From: JBHGAV01 sp041946685
GTDB lineage: Bacteria > Acidobacteriota > Terriglobia > Bryobacterales > Bryobacteraceae
Assembly: GCA_041946685.1 (NCBI GenBank)
Contig: JBHGAV010000011.1
Coordinates: forward strand, 18,452 to 82,451
Reading direction: 5' to 3'
DNA length: 64,000 nt
Part shown: positions 58,287-64,000 of the stretch, piece by piece
Position numbering within the stretch: position 1 is the first letter of the stretch
Layout of the letters: the number at the start of each line of letters is the position of its first letter
Position numbers and translations under genes: made by a program
The notes under the pieces: model-generated
The model's input: the letters and a program-made list of their open reading frames with translations, nothing else
The model's database searches: none
Told to the model about the DNA's origin: nothing

Positions 58287-59374
58287 CTGAGTATCGATCA
58301 AGCCGGGACTTGGACTGGCCGATGGTTTCGCTGGCCCTGATCCTGTGCTGCCTGGGGGTCCTTCAGATCTACAGTTCGACCGCGGGAACGCCTTGGGTCC
58401 AACGATGGTGGAAGCAGGCTATCTTTATCGCGGCCGGCTTGGTGCTGATGTATGTCACGGCCAAGATCGACTACCACAGGTTGATGGAGCATGCGCCTTG
58501 GCTCTATGGCCTCTGTGTGATCACCTTGGTGGGGGTGCTGCTCGTGGGCCGGCAAGCCTTCGGCTCCAGGCGGTGGATCCCCCTGCCCGGCGGATATACC
58601 CTGCAAGTATCGGAATTCGCTAAACTGGTTATTGTATTGCTGGTGGCTCGGTACTTGAGCGAGCTGAAGGGGGATCGCCCCAGTATCGGCGATCTGATGA
58701 AGGTGGGCGGGTTGGTGGCGGTGCCCGCCGCGCTGGTCATGAAACAGCCCGACCTGGGCACGTCGCTTGCCTATCTGGCCATCCTGGGGGCGGGTGTTTT
58801 CTTCGCCGGTTTGCGTTGGCAGCACGCCGTGGCTATCCTGCTCCTGCTGGCTCTCGCCATGCCGCTCGGTTGGATGGTGTTGAAGGATTACCAGAAGGCA
58901 CGCTTGTTGAGCTTCCGCGATCCATCGAGGGACCCGCAGGGTTCGGGCTACCAGGTGATTCAGTCTAAGATCGCTGTGGGTTCCGGCGGTATGTGGGGAA
59001 AGGGAGTTGCGCGCGGCTCGCAGACGCGGTTACGGTTTCTGCCGGTGCCGCACACGGACTTTATCCTGTCGGCTTTTGCCGAAGAGCACGGCTTCTTCGG
59101 CGTATTGGTGGTTTTGGCGCTGTATTTTTTGCTGCTGATGCAAATCCTGCAGAATGCACAGGCCGCACCGGATCGTGCCGGCATGTATGTCTGCATGGGT
59201 GTTTGTTCGTTGCTGCTTTTCCATTTGCTGGTGAACGCCGGAATGCTGGTGGGCCGCATGCCCGTAACCGGCGTTCCGCTGCCGCTGATGAGCTATGGAG
59301 GCTCCAGCATTTTGACGCTGTTCGTGATGCTGGGGCTTGTCAACAATGTCAGGCTCCAGCGGTTTGTGAACTGA
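58283..59374 (+). CDS. rodA: Peptidoglycan glycosyltransferase RodA (SEDS family)
   Basis: A 363-residue polytopic SEDS protein that polymerises lipid II with PBP2. Typical segments are LQIYSSTAGTPW, FGSRRWIPLPGGYTLQVSEFAKL, MKQPDLGTSLAYLAI, SGGMWGKGVARGSQTRLRFLP, HTDFILSAFAEEHGFFG and GVPLPLMSYGGSSILT. It starts at GTG 58283, overlapping the mrdA stop. It is last in the mre operon; a 257-bp spacer with a structured leader follows. Confidence 0.96.
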   Translation: MTEYRSSRDLDWPMVSLALILCCLGVLQIYSSTAGTPWVQRWWKQAIFIAAGLVLMYVTAKIDYHRLMEHAPWLYGLCVITLVGVLLVGRQAFGSRRWIPLPGGYTLQVSEFAKLVIVLLVARYLSELKGDRPSIGDLMKVGGLVAVPAALVMKQPDLGTSLAYLAILGAGVFFAGLRWQHAVAILLLLALAMPLGWMVLKDYQKARLLSFRDPSRDPQGSGYQVIQSKIAVGSGGMWGKGVARGSQTRLRFLPVPHTDFILSAFAEEHGFFGVLVVLALYFLLLMQILQNAQAAPDRAGMYVCMGVCSLLLFHLLVNAGMLVGRMPVTGVPLPLMSYGGSSILTLFVMLGLVNNVRLQRFVN

Positions 59375-59399
59375 AGCGAGACGCAGTCTGGCGAGGAGA

Positions 59400-59550
59400 T
59401 CGAGGCCAAAAGGTTCTGTGATCCAGGCGCGGATGGGGAGTAGGTGCCGAAAGAACGCCGCTAAGAGGCGGCGCGGAGCGGCTCCCTGTCGCCCGGTGTG
59501 CGGGGGTGAACCGGCATCCGGCGGTTGTGCGCCAGGAGACTTGAAGTAAC
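59400..59550 (+). ncRNA. Candidate structured leader RNA with yybP-ykoY-like elements
   Basis: The spacer between rodA and the RNase gene contains GGGGAGTAG (59425-59433), a perfect hairpin CGCCGC-TAAGAG-GCGGCG (59456-59473), a CCGG-CAT-CCGG element (59511-59521), and GGAGACTT (59535-59542). The first and last resemble the two conserved sides of the yybP-ykoY Mn2+ riboswitch core (GGGGAGUAG and GAGACUU), and an intrinsic terminator follows. The downstream gene is not a known target of that class, and I could not build a convincing closing stem. Either an Mn-sensing leader, another structured attenuator, or a free-standing small RNA is possible. Confidence 0.4.
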
Positions 59551-59553
59551 GGC

Positions 59554-59580
59554 AGCCCGCTGGTTGGCGGGCTTTGCTTC
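59554..59580 (+). terminator. Intrinsic terminator in the RNase leader
   Basis: AGCCCGC (59554-59560), six-nt loop, GCGGGCT (59567-59573), followed by TTGCTTCT. It lies 52 bp before the RNase start codon, downstream of the candidate leader, so it could be an attenuator or end a small RNA. Confidence 0.7.
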
Positions 59581-59631
59581 TGACCCTCCGCGTTGACGCG
59601 CTCCTTGCTTCCTGAGAGGTGAGGAGTATCT

Positions 59632-61895
<2,264 letters not shown>

Positions 61896-61899
<4 letters not shown>

Positions 61900-62774
61900 G
61901 AACAGCCGGCCTCTGGCCGCTTCTGCTGGGGCTGACGGGGACTGCGTACGGCCAGCTTCCGGCGGTCCGCGTCTACTCCGCTTTGCAGCGGATCGACCCC
62001 ACGGGGAAGGTCGTCGAGGCGGACCGTGCGCGGAGGGCGGACGTGGGGCCGCGGGAGATCCTCTCACCCGGCCTCGCAAGAAACTCGCGTACCGCTTTCC
62101 ATGTGGCGGTGACCGTTCCTCCCAATACGGAATTCACTCTGTACGTGGGACAGAACCCCGAGGGCTATCTGGGCGTCCGGATGTACAAAGAGGTATTCAT
62201 GAAGCACGACGCCGGCTGGATTCCCGACGGGCTGGAGCCGGTGGAACTGCCCTACAAGGGGCGGCTCCCCGAAACGGTAAGGCCGATTGCGGGCCAGACG
62301 ACCGTCGTATTTCTGATGGATGTCGCCGTTCCGCCGGGCGCGGAGGTGGTCCGGACAAAGCTCGAGCCTGAGCTGTATGTCAACGGCCAGTGGATCATCT
62401 ATCCGATGGAAGTCCGGATCGTCGCCGCGCGCATTCCCGAGGGAACGGTGAGATTCGGCGCGCCGGGCCGTGTGGACGAACCCTCCGACGCGGCGGCGCG
62501 CTCGGCGCTGGCAAGCTACCTTTGCGGCTCGGCGCCGGGGAAAGAGGCGGCTCCTGGAAGCATCCGGGGGCTCCTGCTGCGCGATGCCAATCAGGACATT
62601 GCGCTGGCGCGGTCGCTGGAATCCCCTCCGGGGGCGAGGCTCCTGCCGGAGATCCTGAAACTGACTCGCGGCGGCGACGGCAAGAAATGGTGTCAGGCCC
62701 CTCAGTTTCCCGAAGATCTGGGACCGGAGTGGGTCTTGAGGGTGCGGGATGCGCTGCTGAGGATGGTGGAGTAG
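61896..62774 (+). CDS. Exported protein of unknown function
   Basis: A 292-residue protein; GTG 61896 overlaps the RNase stop (GTGA) and gives a signal peptide (GLWPLLLGLTGTAYGQ). The mature part begins LPAVRVYSALQRIDPTGKVV, then a beta-rich region (about 50-180) with FHVAVTVPPNTEFTLYVGQNPEGY and EPELYVNGQWIIYPMEVRIV, and a helical C-terminus with two cysteines. I do not recognise the family. Coupling to the RNase gene and to the next membrane gene suggests one transcription unit. Confidence 0.6.
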
Positions 62775-63194
62775 ATGAGCGCCAGGAGCCGGCTGTTACT
62801 CGTCATAATCCCGCTGGCTGTGGTTTACGCCTTCGTGTTCAGCTACCTCTACGCCGTGCACTACAAGATCCCGGCTATTTCGAGGGACGGAAGCTGGCTC
62901 AAGCGAGCCAAGATCTCATTGTCTCCGCTGCCCAGCCTGGAGCAGGCGCTTTCCGCCGAGACATCTGAACGAATCCGTCAGGCCGCCGACCCCGAGAAGC
63001 GGGACAGGTGGACCAAGGTTCGCGCCGCCGCGGAAAGCGAAATCAACGCGGCGCACGGCGAAGGCTTCCTGATCGCCATCTTGTCGCTGAACATCGTGTG
63101 GATGCCGATGATCTACCGCTGGCGCCGGAAGCGGGAGCGGCTGGCAAGAGCAAGGCTCGGCGGCTCAGAAGGGGGCGCGCCAGCGAAGTCCTGA
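62775..63194 (+). CDS. Small two-helix membrane protein, unknown function
   Basis: A 139-residue protein starting directly after the previous stop. It has an N-terminal membrane helix (LLVIIPLAVVYAFVFSYLYAV), a charged middle part (about 45-95) and a second hydrophobic helix (FLIAILSLNIVWMPMIYRW), ending in a basic tail. No motif is recognised. Its last 30 bp overlap the convergent vapC. Confidence 0.55.
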   Translation: MSARSRLLLVIIPLAVVYAFVFSYLYAVHYKIPAISRDGSWLKRAKISLSPLPSLEQALSAETSERIRQAADPEKRDRWTKVRAAAESEINAAHGEGFLIAILSLNIVWMPMIYRWRRKRERLARARLGGSEGGAPAKS

Positions 63195-63590
63195 GAAGCG
63201 CGCGTAGTCGCGGTCCGTGGTAATCCACTCGCAACCGGCCTCCATCGCCAATGCCGCGAGCCAGGCGTCTTGAACCAGATTGCCTGTGGCCTGCGACCGC
63301 CTGCACAACTCCGAGAAGATCCCCCAGTGAAGCGGGCCAGGCTGGATCACCTGGCAGTGGGGCTGATCGAGAAGCACGGCGCAGAAGGCAAGCGCGTCCT
63401 GGAGATTGCTCGGCCTGGCGAAAATGCGAGGATGCGTCGCGACCCGAACCATGGCGCTGAGAACTTGAGGGGAGATGCCATAGGCCGGCTGCCCGTTGAC
63501 CACCTCGTGGAGCCACTGTCGATACTCCGCGTGCCGTTCCGTGTCGCTGCGGAACGCGTAGAGCAACACGTTCACGTCGGGCAGAATCAC
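63165..63590 (-). CDS. vapC: VapC-type PIN-domain toxin
   Basis: A 141-residue PIN ribonuclease. Acidic residues of the active site lie in LPDVNVLLYAF (Asp5), in the central helix region, and in QDAWLAALAMEAGCEWITTDRDYARF near the C-terminus. The length and the FitB/VapC-like pattern (ISPQVLSAMVRVATHPRIF) are typical. It starts at GTG 63590, overlapping the antitoxin stop as GTGA, the usual coupled arrangement. It would cleave tRNA or rRNA when released from VapB. Confidence 0.9.
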   Translation of the reverse strand: MILPDVNVLLYAFRSDTERHAEYRQWLHEVVNGQPAYGISPQVLSAMVRVATHPRIFARPSNLQDALAFCAVLLDQPHCQVIQPGPLHWGIFSELCRRSQATGNLVQDAWLAALAMEAGCEWITTDRDYARFSGLRWRAPF

Positions 63591-63832
63591 AGGCGGCCTT
63601 CCATGATGTCCACGAGCGATGCGCTGTCGTTGAGGTCAACACCGGACAAAACGCCTCCGCCCGCACGGCACTCGGGAAGCACGACCCGGGGGCGCCGCCG
63701 CGGAGAGCGGGACCGGGCCAGGACCAAGCGCAGGCCCTGGTCGATCAGGCTGGTCAGCGTTTCGCCCCGGCGCTCGGCCTCTCGTTTGGCATCGGCGAGA
63801 AGGGCATCGTTGAGGCGCACGGTAGTCCTCAT
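63587..63832 (-). CDS. vapB: VapB-type ribbon-helix-helix antitoxin
   Basis: An 81-residue antitoxin. The N-terminal MRTTVRLNDALLADAKREAERRG pattern is a ribbon-helix-helix (CopG/Arc-like) DNA-binding start; residues about 45-80 form the toxin-binding tail. ATG 63832 is chosen because a consensus -35 and a -10-like box place the transcript start at that ATG; ATG 63844 is an alternative lying within the -10. A 16-bp palindrome covers the start. Confidence 0.82.
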   Translation of the reverse strand: MRTTVRLNDALLADAKREAERRGETLTSLIDQGLRLVLARSRSPRRRPRVVLPECRAGGGVLSGVDLNDSASLVDIMEGRL

Positions 63833-63846
63833 ATGTCTAGACATAT
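63831..63846. promoter_or_regulatory. Palindromic operator of vapBC
   Basis: ATATGTCTAGACATAT is a perfect 16-bp palindrome over the -10 region and start codon of vapB. Its left half with one more base, CATATGTC (63830-63837), recurs as a direct half-site at 63859-63866, 29 bp away. This is the expected layout for VapB autoregulation. Confidence 0.6.
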
Positions 63847-63868
63847 CATGCAAGGCATCATATGTCAA
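63840..63868 (-). promoter_or_regulatory. vapBC promoter
   Basis: On the minus strand TTGACA (63868-63863) is a perfect -35; 17 bp later TATGTC (63845-63840) is a weaker -10. Seven bases further is ATG 63832, so the mRNA would be leaderless. Confidence 0.5.
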
Positions 63869-63944
63869 ACGCTCGCCGCACAGGCTGGCGGCCTCATGGT
63901 AAACTGAGCAAAGACCGCCGATTGAGCTGCTGCCGAGCCCTGCC

Positions 63945-64000
63945 GGAGAGATGGCCGAGTGGTTGAAGGCGCACGCTTGGAAAGCGTGTATAGGGGAAAC
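63945..64000 (+). tRNA. tRNA-Ser(GGA), 5' part
   Basis: The sequence starts GGAGAGATGGCCGAGTGG, a class II tRNA-Ser acceptor and D-arm. The anticodon stem CACGC/GCGTG encloses the loop TTGGAAA, anticodon GGA. The variable arm begins at the right edge, and the T-arm is outside the window. Confidence 0.95.

Overview
The window is a high-GC bacterial chromosome segment. Gene content points to a Gram-negative, soil-type bacterium with a complete outer-membrane assembly set (Omp85/SurA-like/TamB). It also carries many Tat-exported or lipid-anchored proteins and several lineage-restricted proteins of the kind common in Acidobacteriota, such as the DUF6599-type protein and short membrane proteins. 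I infer Acidobacteriota, most likely Bryobacterales/Solibacter-like. This rests on remembered family resemblance, not on a search. No rRNA, CRISPR array or insertion sequence is visible, and no gene-free stretch reaches 300 bp. The longest spacers are 2947-3220, 59375-59631, 51118-51331 and 37323-37522, and what they hold is described in the feature list.

Layout. 1-3.9 kb: a truncated NYN/LOTUS RNA-processing-type protein, a DUF4440 lipoprotein, tadA, and a divergent pair (Cys-rich protein and XRE/S24-like regulator) around an AT-rich spacer. 3.9-14 kb: rpiB-glyA-glycosyltransferase on the minus strand, proS with a small DUF2007 gene, comEC, a PfkB sugar kinase, an EamA transporter and a zinc-ribbon membrane protein. 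14-22.2 kb: a tightly overlapped four-gene operon of a many-POTRA Omp85 protein, a SurA-like chaperone without PPIase domain, TamB and Pcm.

22.3-41.7 kb is the most accessory-looking part, devoted to the cell surface and glycans. It has three paralogous GT-C-type membrane proteins carrying different C-terminal beta modules, a GT2-GtrA-methyltransferase triple fusion and a lipoprotein made of an internal tandem duplication. It also has an ACE-like M2 peptidase lipoprotein, a Tat-exported glycosidase-like protein, an RmlA-type nucleotidyltransferase, two GT4 enzymes and a radical SAM/SPASM protein. 41.8-53.7 kb is mixed: penicillin-acylase family enzyme, CNNM/CorC transporter, exported methyltransferase, ferredoxin-tailed aldo-keto reductase, folK, ruvAB, rsmE, Gfo/Idh/MocA oxidoreductase and a beta-propeller lipoprotein.

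53.8-59.4 kb is the cell-shape operon mreB-mreC-mreD-mrdA-rodA. It is followed by a structured leader with an intrinsic terminator in front of an RNase E/G whose S1 domain is split by a roughly 270-residue insertion. The right end holds two unknown envelope proteins, a vapBC toxin-antitoxin pair with a palindromic operator over its start, and the 5' part of a tRNA-Ser(GGA).

Many neighbours are joined by 4-bp stop/start overlaps (GTGA or ATGA), which suggests translational coupling. Most candidates for new biology lie in the surface-glycan block, the RNase leader and insertion, and the vapBC control region.
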